A stretch of DNA of 64,000 nt from Alkalibacterium subtropicum (GCF_900112455.1 NZ_FOLT01000008.1:29217-93216), one strand, 5' to 3'; counted from the stretch's first letter, positions 33,811-43,032 are shown. Notes: generated from the letters alone by a model not told the origin. Numbers and translations: made by a program.

Positions 33811-33865
33811 ACTTTATTTTATAAAGTAAGCGTTTCATTGACACTATGTTTTATACTGTTAATAT
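33811..33865 (+). promoter_or_regulatory. MurNAc operon promoter with palindromic operator and cre-like site
   Basis: ACTTTAT-TTT-ATAAAGT (33811-33827) is a perfect 7-3-7 palindrome, a good candidate operator for the MurR encoded next. AGTAAGCGTTTCAT (33825-33838) matches the catabolite-response consensus at 11 of 14 positions. TTGACA (33838-33843) and TAATAT (33860-33865) give -35 and -10 with 16-base spacing. The overlap of the sites implies control by both MurR and CcpA. Confidence 0.65.
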
Positions 33866-33888
33866 TGAAATGAAGAGGGAGATAAATT

Positions 33889-34734
33889 ATGGCCATAGCA
33901 ACGTTAAAATTAAAAGAATATAAAAAAGATGCAAGCCCGACAGAAGTGGCGATCATCGATTACATTCTAAAAAACGCGGAAGAAACCAGTCAAATGACGA
34001 TATATGATTTAGCGGAGAAGACGTTCTCATCCCCTTCGACAATTATTCGTCTATGTAAAAAGACTGGCTACAAAGGCTACAAGGACTTTTTGAAAGATCT
34101 GATCTATGAACAGGCTGTTCGCTCGAATTACAAAAAGAAGCATATAGCTGAACTGACCAAAACGGATGAGGTCGAAGAAATCATCAATAAAGTGACGCAC
34201 AAGAACATTCTTTCACTGGAAGAGACAGAAAAGCTGATCGATACAGAAACGATCAAAACCTGTGTGGACAAACTATTTGAATGCGAAAAGCTGACCATCT
34301 TTGGTATGGGCGCATCGCTGATCGTAGCGAAAGATGCCCAGCTGAAGTTCACACGCATCAATAAAATGTCTTATGTCAGCGAAGACTGGCACACCCAGCT
34401 GCTCATGGCTAAAAATATGAGCGAAAAGGATGTTGCCTTAGTGATTTCCTATTCCGGTCAGACGGAAGAAATGATCACCTGCACGGAAGTGGCAAAAGAA
34501 AATGGGGCCACGATCATTTCGATCACGAAAACAGACGAGTCACCGATCAACAGACTGGCAGATTATGCAATTTATGTCGCATCAAATGAGTTCAGCTTCA
34601 GAAGCGGGGCGATGTCGTCGCGTATTGCACAGTTGAATATCATCGATATCCTCTTTACGAGTTATATCAATAAAATGTATGAAGAGACTATCGAGATACT
34701 TGAAAAAACACAGATCAAAAAGGAGCAGGACTGA
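33889..34734 (+). CDS. murR: RpiR-family MurNAc operon regulator
   Basis: A 281-residue regulator with an N-terminal RpiR-type helix-turn-helix (about 1-77; TIYDLAEKTFSSPSTIIRLCKKTG) and a C-terminal SIS sugar-phosphate domain (about 105-245; FGMGASLIVAKDAQLKF and SYSGQTEEMI). In this position it is almost surely MurR, which senses MurNAc-6-phosphate and controls the murQ-murP genes. GAGGGAG precedes the ATG. Its stop overlaps the murQ start by one base, so the genes are coupled. A palindrome upstream is a likely binding site. Confidence 0.9.
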   Translation: MAIATLKLKEYKKDASPTEVAIIDYILKNAEETSQMTIYDLAEKTFSSPSTIIRLCKKTGYKGYKDFLKDLIYEQAVRSNYKKKHIAELTKTDEVEEIINKVTHKNILSLEETEKLIDTETIKTCVDKLFECEKLTIFGMGASLIVAKDAQLKFTRINKMSYVSEDWHTQLLMAKNMSEKDVALVISYSGQTEEMITCTEVAKENGATIISITKTDESPINRLADYAIYVASNEFSFRSGAMSSRIAQLNIIDILFTSYINKMYEETIEILEKTQIKKEQD

Positions 34735-35624
34735 TGGTAGAGTTAGGAAAGATGGAAACAGAGAAACAGAACCCCAATACGATGGATCTTGATCAGATGA
34801 GTGTGAAAGAAGCACTCACTGTGATGAACAATGAGGATAAAAAGGTCGCAGAAGCCATTGAGGAGGTGATTCCTGAAATTGAAAGCGCCGTCCTTACGAT
34901 CATTGAGCAATTGAGAAAAGGAGGTCGACTGATTTACACAGGAGCCGGTACGAGCGGGCGGCTGGGCGTGCTGGATGCATCGGAGTGTCCACCGACATTC
35001 GGTACCCCAAAAGAAAAAGTCGTGGGTCTGATCGCAGGAGGCGAACGTGCCTTTACGGAAGCTATCGAAGGTGCGGAAGACAGCCGGGAGCTGGGAAAAG
35101 AAGATCTGATCAAGCTGGAATTGAACGAAAATGACGTCGTTGTTGGACTTGCCGCGAGCGGACGCACCCCTTACGTTATTGGGGCATTGAATTATGCGAG
35201 TGAAATCAAGGTTCCGACGATCGCCATCGCCTGCAATAAAGACACAAAGATCGGCCAGGCCGCAGATATTGCCATTGAAGCTGTTCCCGGTCCTGAGGTC
35301 CTGACTGGCTCGACACGCCTCAAAGCGGGTTCCACACAAAAAATGATCTTGAATATGCTTTCGACGATCGCCATGGTAGGGGTCGGCAAGGTTTATAAAA
35401 ACCTGATGGTCGATGTCCAGCCGACGAATGAAAAACTTGTTTCACGTGCCGAGAACATTGTGATGAAAGCAACCGATGTCGAGCGTGAAACGGCTAAGGA
35501 AGCTTTAGCGGAAAGTGACGGAAAAGTCAAAGTTGCCATTATAATGATTTTATTAGATATCGATAAAGAGGCTGCCGTCAAAAAGCTTGAAGAGTCAGAA
35601 GGCCACGTAAGAAAAGCACTATAA
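34734..35624 (+). CDS. murQ: N-acetylmuramic acid 6-phosphate etherase
   Basis: A 296-residue SIS-domain lyase that removes the lactyl ether of MurNAc-6-phosphate to give GlcNAc-6-phosphate and D-lactate. Conserved parts include TEKQNPNTMDLDQMS at the N-terminus, YTGAGTSGRLGVLDASECPPTFG, the catalytic-glutamate region TEAIEGAEDS, GLAASGRTPYVIGAL and the C-terminal UBA-like helix pair. AAGGAG lies in the end of murR before the ATG. The full set of murR, murQ, murP and mupG defines peptidoglycan-sugar recycling. Confidence 0.96.
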   Translation: MVELGKMETEKQNPNTMDLDQMSVKEALTVMNNEDKKVAEAIEEVIPEIESAVLTIIEQLRKGGRLIYTGAGTSGRLGVLDASECPPTFGTPKEKVVGLIAGGERAFTEAIEGAEDSRELGKEDLIKLELNENDVVVGLAASGRTPYVIGALNYASEIKVPTIAIACNKDTKIGQAADIAIEAVPGPEVLTGSTRLKAGSTQKMILNMLSTIAMVGVGKVYKNLMVDVQPTNEKLVSRAENIVMKATDVERETAKEALAESDGKVKVAIIMILLDIDKEAAVKKLEESEGHVRKAL

Positions 35625-35654
35625 TAAAAAACATTGAAAAGGAGCAACACACAG

Positions 35655-37082
35655 ATGGTTAAAAATAACGAAAAGTTAGCTCAAGAAATCGTCGATGCTG
35701 TTGGTGGCAAGGATAATATTGCTTCCTCCACAAACTGTATGACACGCGTCAGGATGAACGTCAAAGACAAAAGCCTGATCGACGAAGATAAACTTAAAAA
35801 TACCGAAGGCGTCATGGGTGTGAACGATGCAGATACCTATCAGGTCATTGTTGGACCGGGAACGGCTAAAAAAATCAATGATCTGCTCGTGGAAAAATAT
35901 AGTGTACAGGATTCCTCCGGCAGCGCCAATAACTGGCAGGAAAACAAACAGCAGATCAAAGGCGCGCAGAAACAAGGCAAATTCAAACAGGCTTTAGCCA
36001 CGATTGCCAATATCTTTATTCCAATGATCCCTGCGATCATCGCTGCCGGTATTTTCCAGGGCTTAAGCGGTCTGCTTGGCACAATGATCAGCGAAGGAAC
36101 GATCAGCGGAGATGTTTGGGAAGGTATCCGCATCACCTTTGCATTGATCGGCAATTCATTCCTGGGCTACTTCGCTATCTTCACTGGGGTGAATGCAGCC
36201 AAACGCTTTGGTGCTACAGAAGCCTTAGGTGGGATGATCGGGGCTATGTCCATTGCGGCACCGCTGATCGATCTGTCCACACTTGTTGGTCTGTATGATG
36301 CCGAACAGCCGCTGAATTCGATCCTGACAACAGGTAAAGGTGGGATCATCGGTGTTATCTTCGGTGTATTCATCCTGGCTAAGATAGAAAAAGCTGTACG
36401 AAAACGTACACCGGATGTCCTGGACTTGATGGTCACACCGATCGTGACCTTACTCATTACGACACTGATCTTTGTCTTTATCATCATGCCGGTTTCAGGC
36501 TTCTTTTCTGACTGGCTGGTACGCGGATTGAGCCTGATCATTGGTTCTGAAAATACATTTGTAAGTATTTTGTCTGGCTATATCTTAGCTGCAGTCTTCC
36601 TTCCAATGGTATTGGTTGGTCTGCATCACGGCCTGATCCCTATCTATGCTATTCAACTTGAAGCATTAGGTGGCGTGTCACTGTTCCCAGTATTGGCTAT
36701 GGCTGGTGCCGGACAAGTTGGAGCAGCCATAGCGATTTACTTGATCGCTAAAAAAGTCGGCGATGAAAGAATGAAAGGCGTTATTTCAGGGGCATTGCCT
36801 GCAGGGGTGCTTGGGATCGGTGAACCGCTGATCTACGGTGTCACATTGCCTTTAGGTAAACCGTTCATCACAGCCGGACTGGGTGCTGGCTTTGGTGGTG
36901 CGTATGTCATGCTGATGGGCGTTATGGCAAATGCCTGGGGACCATCCGGCTGGGTTGCCCTTCCATTGATGCAGGATGGAATGATTCATTACGCAATCGG
37001 TATACTGATCTCTTATCTTGGAGGTTTCATTATCACACGTCTGTTCATTAAAGAGGACGATTTAAGAAATGCAAACATCTAA
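35655..37082 (+). CDS. murP: PTS MurNAc-type EIIBC permease
   Basis: A 475-residue membrane permease of the glucose superfamily with EIIB then EIIC. EIIB (about 1-90) has the phosphocysteine Cys28 in SSTNCMTRVRM. EIIC (about 110-470) has about ten spans and the substrate motif GIGEPLIYGVTLP. There is no EIIA, so a separate EIIA-Glc is needed; the one at 7.7 kb is suited. The frame is open seven codons further up to a TTG, but that overlaps AAAAGGAG, so the ATG at 35655 is used. The substrate is MurNAc or GlcNAc-MurNAc as judged from the operon. Confidence 0.92.
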   Translation: MVKNNEKLAQEIVDAVGGKDNIASSTNCMTRVRMNVKDKSLIDEDKLKNTEGVMGVNDADTYQVIVGPGTAKKINDLLVEKYSVQDSSGSANNWQENKQQIKGAQKQGKFKQALATIANIFIPMIPAIIAAGIFQGLSGLLGTMISEGTISGDVWEGIRITFALIGNSFLGYFAIFTGVNAAKRFGATEALGGMIGAMSIAAPLIDLSTLVGLYDAEQPLNSILTTGKGGIIGVIFGVFILAKIEKAVRKRTPDVLDLMVTPIVTLLITTLIFVFIIMPVSGFFSDWLVRGLSLIIGSENTFVSILSGYILAAVFLPMVLVGLHHGLIPIYAIQLEALGGVSLFPVLAMAGAGQVGAAIAIYLIAKKVGDERMKGVISGALPAGVLGIGEPLIYGVTLPLGKPFITAGLGAGFGGAYVMLMGVMANAWGPSGWVALPLMQDGMIHYAIGILISYLGGFIITRLFIKEDDLRNANI

Positions 37083-38109
37083 AACATTTGGATTCGCCGT
37101 TTATGTGTCCGCATTTAAACGGCAGCGTCCATTCCTTGAAAAGTTGAAGCATCAAAACGCACCAGTCTTTACCTCCCTTCATATGAATGAAGAAGTGAAT
37201 GACGACTATGTAAAAAATGTAGAAGAAATGTGTGAATGGCTGCATGAGAATGGGTTCTGGCTCATGGCAGATGTGTCGCCGCTTACTCTGGAACGGTTTG
37301 AAGAAGACTCATTAGCCTCGCTGGCCCGTCGGCTTCATCTGAATAACTTGAGAATCGACTTTGGGTTTGATTTAAAGGAGCTGAAAAGAGAAGAGATGGA
37401 TGTCAGTTTCACCTATAATGCTTCGACCTTGTTGAATCAGGAGAGTGAAGAAGCTGAAGCTTTCTACATGCACAACTTTTATCCAAGACCAGAAACGGGG
37501 CTAGATGAGCTTTTCTTTACTTCTTTGAATAAGCGGATCAGAGAAAATTCAGGTCAGACGCTGGCTTTCATATCCGGTGACGAAGAAAAGCGTGGCCCTT
37601 TGTATGAAGGGTTGCCGACTCTTGAAACTCATCGGTATCTCTCACCTTATGCGCAGTGTGTCGATTTACTAAAGCGTTACGGTATAGATAAAGTCTTTCT
37701 GGGTGACATAAAAATGTCCGACTTTGACCTGGACTTGATCATGAAGTTTTTAGAAGATGGTCTGATCCGTCTTCCAGTCAAGCTGACTGAAGAACAGGTT
37801 AGCTTGTATAACGAACGATTTACTGTCCGAGTGGACTCTCCAGCCACGCTGATTCGTGTCCAGGAGTCCAGACAATATGCGCAAACCGGAAAACGCGTCG
37901 AACCGGATCAGACAGATGAACGTCTGAAAGGATCCGTTACGATGGATAATGAACGGTATAAACGCTATTCAGGAGAGGTTCAAGTGACGAAAGCTGATTA
38001 TCCGGAAGATGAACGTGTGAATGTCGTTGGAAGGATAGACAAAAAATATCATCTCCTGCTCGATAACCTTCATAATGGTGATAGGTTCATGTTTGTACCA
38101 GCTGATTAA
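37069..38109 (+). CDS. mupG: 6-phospho-N-acetylmuramidase MupG (DUF871)
   Basis: A 346-residue DUF871 protein. It shows the family's TIM-barrel start (FGFAVYVSAFK), MADVSPLTLERF, LRIDFGF, and HNFYPRPETGLD, and the small C-terminal domain after about 240. MupG of Staphylococcus cleaves GlcNAc-MurNAc-6-phosphate inside the cell, which then feeds MurQ. So the operon probably imports the disaccharide through MurP. The start overlaps murP by 14 bases. No NamZ or AmiE gene follows; a terminator does. Confidence 0.92.
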   Translation: MQTSKTFGFAVYVSAFKRQRPFLEKLKHQNAPVFTSLHMNEEVNDDYVKNVEEMCEWLHENGFWLMADVSPLTLERFEEDSLASLARRLHLNNLRIDFGFDLKELKREEMDVSFTYNASTLLNQESEEAEAFYMHNFYPRPETGLDELFFTSLNKRIRENSGQTLAFISGDEEKRGPLYEGLPTLETHRYLSPYAQCVDLLKRYGIDKVFLGDIKMSDFDLDLIMKFLEDGLIRLPVKLTEEQVSLYNERFTVRVDSPATLIRVQESRQYAQTGKRVEPDQTDERLKGSVTMDNERYKRYSGEVQVTKADYPEDERVNVVGRIDKKYHLLLDNLHNGDRFMFVPAD

Positions 38110-38149
38110 GCGAAGAGAGCGTAGTCATCAAAAAATAATATTCGACGAC

Positions 38150-38183
38150 AACAGGCTGGGACTTTTGTTTCAGCCTGTTTTCC
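38150..38183 (+). terminator. Intrinsic terminator of the MurNAc operon
   Basis: Arms AACAGGCTG (38150-38158) and CAGCCTGTT (38171-38179), then TTCC; a moderate T stretch. Confidence 0.75.
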
Positions 38184-38217
38184 TGCCTTTAGTCAAGGTG
38201 AACTATTCTTCCTGCGG

Positions 38218-38345
38218 TAGTGTGACTATTTCCACTGAAGAAACTGCGTAAAGTGGTCTCAATAATCGTATTGCGACCAGTTCCGGAACCTCTACTCCCG
38301 TGAAGTGGTCTCAACTGCCTAACATGACCGGCTCATATCTGACCC
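38218..38345. repeat. 51-bp tandem palindromic intergenic repeats, locus 2
   Basis: Units start at 38218, 38269 and 38320, an exact 51-base period. Units one and two both end AAGTGGTCTCAA; unit two starts TATTGCGACCAGTTCC, nearly the same as the heads at 6.1 kb. Within a unit the head and tail are complementary (GCGACCAGTT with AAGTGGTCTC), so each can fold back. No gene is present from 38110 to 38451. Confidence 0.72.
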
Positions 38346-38451
38346 CATAAAAAGTGAGGACGAATGAACAGTGCTAATTAGAATGTTAGAATAGTTTCTT
38401 ATATTATCGTATAATGAAGTATAAAGTGACATGACAAAGGATGTTTAATCT

Positions 38452-39408
38452 ATGATCAATATTATTGGCGTACTGCCAGATGACACGCTGGAAACTGAGG
38501 TCAAAGTGACTGAGGAAAACTTGAAGAGATATAAATGGTACTGGGTGGATTTCAGCGATCCGACTGCTGACGAATTTCGTCTGCTGGACTCTGTTTTTCA
38601 TTTTCATCCCTTAGCGATTGAAGACTGTGGGATCCTGCTCCAGCGGCCTAAACTGGATTATTATGACGAATACGATTTCTATGTGACCCATATCGCTAAG
38701 CAGGAAGATAAAGAAATCATAAAAGAAGAACTGGATTTCTTCGTCGGTCCGAATTATATCGTCACGTTTCACTTTGAAGAATCCAAAGAAGTTGAACAAG
38801 TATGGAACCGGATCACGAATCAGGCAGCCATTGAAAAATGGGATCCCTACTACATCTTTTATCAAACGCTGGACAAGCTGGTCGACGCCTATTTTCCGCT
38901 TATTTATACTATCGAGGCCAAGCTGGATGTGATCGAAGATAACAGGCAAAATCAGTCTATGGATGAACTGATGGATGAACTTTTTGATATTCGGCATATG
39001 CTGCTGCATATACGGCAGACAGTCAACCCGATGAGGGATCTGCTCTATCGTATGCTGAATTCCCAGCATTTAACAGAAGTGATAAACAGACGTGAGTATT
39101 TCTCTGATATCTACGATCACTTGCTCAAAGTGTCGGAAATGGTCAGTTCAAATAGAGAAATCACCACGGACATTAGAGACAACTACCTTTCTGTGACTTC
39201 CCATCAATCCAATGAAGTCATGAAAATCTTGACCATCATTACGTCTATCTTTACGCCACTCACACTGATTTCCGGGATCTACGGCATGAACTTTCACTAT
39301 ATGCCAGAGCTGGATGAAAGGTACAGCTACTTTATTGTGCTGGGGATCATGCTGGTCATAGGCCTGTCACTGTTTTTCTGGTTCAAGAAAAAAGGCTGGT
39401 TCGACTAG
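38452..39408 (+). CDS. corA: CorA-family magnesium/divalent cation channel
   Basis: A 318-residue CorA protein. The large N-terminal cytoplasmic domain and the long stalk helix (about 190-255) are followed by two C-terminal membrane spans. The signature YGMNF at the end of the first span (ISGIYGMNFHYMPEL) is intact. The C-terminus is basic (WFKKKGWFD), as usual. The homopentamer conducts Mg2+ and in some members Co2+ or Ni2+. It is monocistronic with a terminator behind. A weak AAAGGATG site precedes the ATG. Confidence 0.93.
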   Translation: MINIIGVLPDDTLETEVKVTEENLKRYKWYWVDFSDPTADEFRLLDSVFHFHPLAIEDCGILLQRPKLDYYDEYDFYVTHIAKQEDKEIIKEELDFFVGPNYIVTFHFEESKEVEQVWNRITNQAAIEKWDPYYIFYQTLDKLVDAYFPLIYTIEAKLDVIEDNRQNQSMDELMDELFDIRHMLLHIRQTVNPMRDLLYRMLNSQHLTEVINRREYFSDIYDHLLKVSEMVSSNREITTDIRDNYLSVTSHQSNEVMKILTIITSIFTPLTLISGIYGMNFHYMPELDERYSYFIVLGIMLVIGLSLFFWFKKKGWFD

Positions 39409-39425
39409 TCATCATTTAAATGATT

Positions 39426-39481
39426 AAAAAGCTCCCGCTAACGCAGAGGATAAAGTGATTCTGCCTTGGCGGGAGCTTTTT
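39426..39481. terminator. Intrinsic terminator between corA and msrA
   Basis: Arms AAAAAGCTCCCGC (39426-39438) and GCGGGAGCTTTTT (39469-39481), with a small inner hairpin. Works for both convergent genes. Confidence 0.9.
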
Positions 39482-39535
39482 CATAAAAATGTTTCACGTG
39501 AAGCAATTTGCTGTAAAAGCCAGAGAAGACAAGGA

Positions 39536-40186
39536 CTACCAGCGGATGTTTTGCAATACCTTGCGAAGAACTTTCTCTTCCTCTTCTGACAGCTGCCAGT
39601 CTGATAGTTCATCTTTTATATCAGTTAAACGCCCGTTCTCCCTGACAAAGCCGTTTAAGCGGGCAGCGATAGTGGAATGTATGAAACTCGAATGATCCGG
39701 GAATAAAGGCAGGAGGGTATCCATCGCTTTATCGAACCGCTTAAGAAAATATTTCTGATGACGATTTTCTGCGGGATAAAAAGGCAGGTCATAAAGGATC
39801 TCTGTCCCGATCTCTTTTCCGTTTTGCTTTTCCCGTTCACTTTTCATTCTTTTGGCTGTTTCCAACTGTTCAGTGGAATGGACGATCAGCAGTGAGAGGT
39901 ATTGACGTCCTTTGTAACTGCGGTCCTTTGCGGCATCGTGACTGTTCCAGAAAATGTTTAGAATATCTTCATAGGAGAGAAGAGACGCATCGAAAGCGAT
40001 CTGAATCGTTTCCGTATGGTCACCGATTTTCCTGTAGGTGGGTTCAGCGGTCGTTCCTCCCGCAAATCCTGTTTGCGTACGGATCACACCGGGGTACTGG
40101 CCAAAACGGCTTTCTGGTCCCCAGAAACAGCCCATCCCGAATGTTGCAGTCTCCAGTTTTCGTGCGCGACGGTTGATATTAAGCAT
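39536..40186 (-). CDS. msrA: Peptide-methionine (S)-S-oxide reductase
   Basis: A 216-residue MsrA. The catalytic cysteine is Cys20 in FGMGCFWGPESRF; conserved YAGG-like FAGGTTAEPTYRKIGDHTETIQIAFD and the DSHDAAKD-like NSHDAAKDRSYKGRQY follow. The protein reduces methionine-S-oxide in proteins after oxidative damage. The C-terminal extension of about 35 residues beyond the core is charged and is seen in some Lactobacillales members. GGAGGAAG precedes the ATG on the minus strand. No msrB is adjacent. Confidence 0.94.
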   Translation of the reverse strand: MLNINRRARKLETATFGMGCFWGPESRFGQYPGVIRTQTGFAGGTTAEPTYRKIGDHTETIQIAFDASLLSYEDILNIFWNSHDAAKDRSYKGRQYLSLLIVHSTEQLETAKRMKSEREKQNGKEIGTEILYDLPFYPAENRHQKYFLKRFDKAMDTLLPLFPDHSSFIHSTIAARLNGFVRENGRLTDIKDELSDWQLSEEEEKVLRKVLQNIRW

Positions 40187-40416
40187 CAGAGCTTCCTCCT
40201 TTCAGCTGACAGAATCCAGCCAGTTCGTGTCTACTAGTTTAACACGTGCAGGTCTGTTTTCTCGAATGCTTGCTTTGGCTTCTGCAGAGGGAAAGGTAAA
40301 ATAACTGAACAGTCAGGATGTGTGCTGGAATGTCAGGGGGAAAAGGGGGAGTCATATGAAACGGTGAAATGAAATCTGCCGGGAATATCCCCGGTCATTT
40401 TTGGTATACTGCTTAT

Positions 40417-40605
40417 AAATGGACTATGCATAAATCAATGGAGAAAGAGATATAGAATATAGTGAATGTACTGTCGCTGGTCATGTAGGCATATGGCGCG
40501 GCAGTAGTGGCCCCCTTCGTTATATCTGGCTTGAATCTCACTATGAAAAGACTAGGGGAATAAGTCTTTATGGGACAGCACAGGTATCTCGTGGGGCTGT
40601 CCGTT
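40417..40605 (+). ncRNA. Candidate structured RNA or leader before the esterase cassette
   Basis: TGGTATACT (40402-40410) is an extended -10. The following 190 bases encode no protein but show nested complementarity: AGATATA near 40448 with TATATCT near 40526, TAGTGA with TCACTA, ACTG-CGC with GCG-CAGT around 40469-40503, and AAAGACT/AGTCTTT. They end in a terminator-like hairpin GGACAGC...GCTGTCC followed by GTTTTT (about 40572-40603). No riboswitch class or 6S RNA could be matched by eye. The rest of the 40187-40755 gap holds the msrA promoter side and, near 40690, TATGAT as a possible -10 for the next gene. Confidence 0.35.
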
Positions 40606-40755
40606 TTTATATGTATCGGGGCGTTTCTCATCTTTAAGTAAAACAAAGAGGATCTCCTGTTTATCTGGATAAACACGTAAAATAAAGGTATGATTGTAGG
40701 ATATTCGAACGGTCCATTCACGTGAAAAAGAGTCTGAGGATAATGAGGGAAAAAG

Positions 40756-41667
40756 ATGAATCCAGTATTTAAATTTTTACTACGCTTAGCTTCATCGCCG
40801 CGTATCGATATGCAGGAAGACTACCGATGGGTGAGAAAAGTGCAGAAATTTTTTTCGAGCGCACCGACAGCCCGTTTCCGTACACTGGATGAAAAGATCT
40901 ATTCAGTGGACAATAACCATGAAATCCCCGTCCGTATTTTTTATCCCAAGAAGAAAAGACATCCGGAACCGATCCTCTATATTCACGGAGGCGGCTGGGT
41001 GATCGGCGATATCGATTACTACACGCGAGCCTGTGTCAACATTGCGGATCAGCTCGGTCGTGTGGTTTATTCGGTGGACTACCGGCTGGCACCTGAGAAC
41101 CCGTTTCCGGCGGGGTTGAACGATGTCTACCGCGTAGCGGAAGTCCTTCTGACCCCTCTGGAAGATGAAGAAGACGAGGACTGGATCATCATGGGAGATT
41201 CGGCCGGCGGAAATTTAGCCGCGGTCGTCTCGATGCTGCTGCGTGACCGTGAAAAAAGAATGCCCCAGAAGCAAGTGCTGATCTATCCATTGACTTACTG
41301 GGACCATACGGAAAAGTCTCCGTTTGAATCAGTCCGGACGAACGGTTATGATTACGGCATGACGATCAAGAAAATCCAGGGGTTCATGGAGCTTTATGGA
41401 CCGGATATGGCAGAACGGAAAAGTCCGATGATTTCACCTTTGATGGCGGAAGACTTAAACGGACTTCCGGATACGCTGATCATAACAGCCGAATTCGATC
41501 CACTGCGTGATGAAGGAGAAGCTTACGGAAAAGCGTTGAGAAAAGCAGGAAACAGGGTAAGGATCCATCGTGTACTGAATAGTGTCCATGGCTTCATCAA
41601 CTATCCCGCTTTTACTGAACCTATGGAAGAAACACTGAAAGAAATGGAAACTTTTTTAAACGATTAA
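40756..41667 (+). CDS. Alpha/beta hydrolase of the hormone-sensitive lipase family
   Basis: A 303-residue esterase of the HSL (GDSAG) family. It has the oxyanion motif ILYIHGGGWVIGD, nucleophile Ser in IMGDSAGGNLAA, acid Asp in ITAEFDPLRDEGE and the His in SVHGFI. No signal peptide or clear membrane helix is seen. It is the first gene of a tight unit: an acyltransferase-like gene starts 15 bases on, and a zinc-ribbon membrane protein overlaps that. The context suggests making and breaking an ester, perhaps on a lipid or glycopolymer. Confidence 0.88.
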   Translation: MNPVFKFLLRLASSPRIDMQEDYRWVRKVQKFFSSAPTARFRTLDEKIYSVDNNHEIPVRIFYPKKKRHPEPILYIHGGGWVIGDIDYYTRACVNIADQLGRVVYSVDYRLAPENPFPAGLNDVYRVAEVLLTPLEDEEDEDWIIMGDSAGGNLAAVVSMLLRDREKRMPQKQVLIYPLTYWDHTEKSPFESVRTNGYDYGMTIKKIQGFMELYGPDMAERKSPMISPLMAEDLNGLPDTLIITAEFDPLRDEGEAYGKALRKAGNRVRIHRVLNSVHGFINYPAFTEPMEETLKEMETFLND

Positions 41668-41682
41668 GGAGGTCCAGCAGCT

Positions 41683-43032
41683 ATGGAAAAGAAAAAATGG
41701 GTCAGGCTGGATAACGCCTCAAATATCTTTTTAGCTGCCAGAAATGAAACAGATACGAAAGTTTTTCGCTTGTCGGCTGAAATGACTGAAGTGGTGGATC
41801 CTGTTTTACTACAGTCTGCGCTTCAGAAGACATTTAAAGTCTATCCGTTGTTTCATAATGTGCTGAGACGGGGCATTTTCTGGTATTATCTGGAAGAAAG
41901 CCAAGGCACACCGAAAGTGAAACCGGAAACGGATCCGCCATGTTCGCCGCTGTATCACTATGACAAGCGGGAGTTTCTGTTCAGAGTGCTTTACTATAAA
42001 GACCGGATCCACCTGGAAGTCTTTCATGCCCTGACCGATGGTACAGGAGCCTTGTGGTTTTTTGAAGATCTTCTGACCGAATATGTCAGACTTCGCCAGG
42101 CCAAGCTCCTGAAAGCTTTAGATGAACCGGAAAAAAGAGACAAGGCCGATCTGGAAGACAGTTTTAAACGTTATTTCAGCAAAAAGAAAAAGTATGCAGC
42201 GATCGAAGCCAGCATTGAACCTCTGGAAAAGTACAGAGAAAACGAGCTGGCAGACGATGCAAAACCACTGGAGCCGGAGCCTGAATCGTCCTCTATTTAC
42301 CGGATCAAAGGTGAAAAAACACCAGATCACCGCCAGCGGGTCATAGAAATGAGTCTGCCTTTAAAAGAAGCACTCGATCTGGCCCGGCGTGAACATATTT
42401 CCCTGACACTCTATATGACAGCTCTTTATATGCTGGCTGTTTACCGGGCAAAAGAAGATAAATCGGAAGATGTGACGATCACGACCTCCATTCCTATAAA
42501 TCTGAGACAGTTTTTCCCGTCAGTATCCGTGCGCAACTTCTTCAGTACGACAATCGTCACATACACCTTTAAACCGGACAAAGAAAACGACCTGAATGAT
42601 CTGTTTGAAAAACTGACACAGCAGTTCAAATCGCAGCTGCAGAAGGAAGCGCTGGAGAAAAGGCTGAAACGGTTCATCCGTTTCGAGTTCAATCCGCTTA
42701 CGCGTATCGCCCCCCGTCCGCTTAAAGATGGCGTGCTGAAACTGGTGAACTACTTCAATAATAAAAATATCACCGTAGCCATGTCGAACTTGGGGCGGGT
42801 GCAGTTACCGAAAGGTATGGAGCAGTACGTCAAGCAGACGCTGTTTTATACAGCTGCTGTGCGCCCGCAGTTTTGCCTGATCAGTTATCAGGATGTTCTG
42901 ACCATAAGCTTTACGAGCCCCTTTGTCGAAACGGATATCCAGCGTGAATTTGTCCGGCTGCTGACAGATAGAAAGGTCCATGTCACCATGGATGTGAATA
43001 GAGTATCCAGAGAGGAGATGACCGATTCATGA
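41683..43032 (+). CDS. Condensation/alcohol-acetyltransferase-like acyltransferase
   Basis: A 449-residue protein of the CoA-dependent acyltransferase superfamily that includes alcohol acetyltransferases, PapA proteins and peptide-synthetase condensation domains. The HxxxDG catalytic motif is present as VFHALTDGTG near residue 113. Its start (LDNASNIFLAARNETDTKVFRLS) is typical of this group. A second region, ITTSIPINLRQFFPS with NFFSTTIVTYTF, matches the C-terminal lobe. No signal peptide. The acceptor is unknown. It sits between an HSL esterase and a zinc-ribbon membrane protein with overlapping genes, so the three probably act together. Confidence 0.8.
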   Translation: MEKKKWVRLDNASNIFLAARNETDTKVFRLSAEMTEVVDPVLLQSALQKTFKVYPLFHNVLRRGIFWYYLEESQGTPKVKPETDPPCSPLYHYDKREFLFRVLYYKDRIHLEVFHALTDGTGALWFFEDLLTEYVRLRQAKLLKALDEPEKRDKADLEDSFKRYFSKKKKYAAIEASIEPLEKYRENELADDAKPLEPEPESSSIYRIKGEKTPDHRQRVIEMSLPLKEALDLARREHISLTLYMTALYMLAVYRAKEDKSEDVTITTSIPINLRQFFPSVSVRNFFSTTIVTYTFKPDKENDLNDLFEKLTQQFKSQLQKEALEKRLKRFIRFEFNPLTRIAPRPLKDGVLKLVNYFNNKNITVAMSNLGRVQLPKGMEQYVKQTLFYTAAVRPQFCLISYQDVLTISFTSPFVETDIQREFVRLLTDRKVHVTMDVNRVSREEMTDS

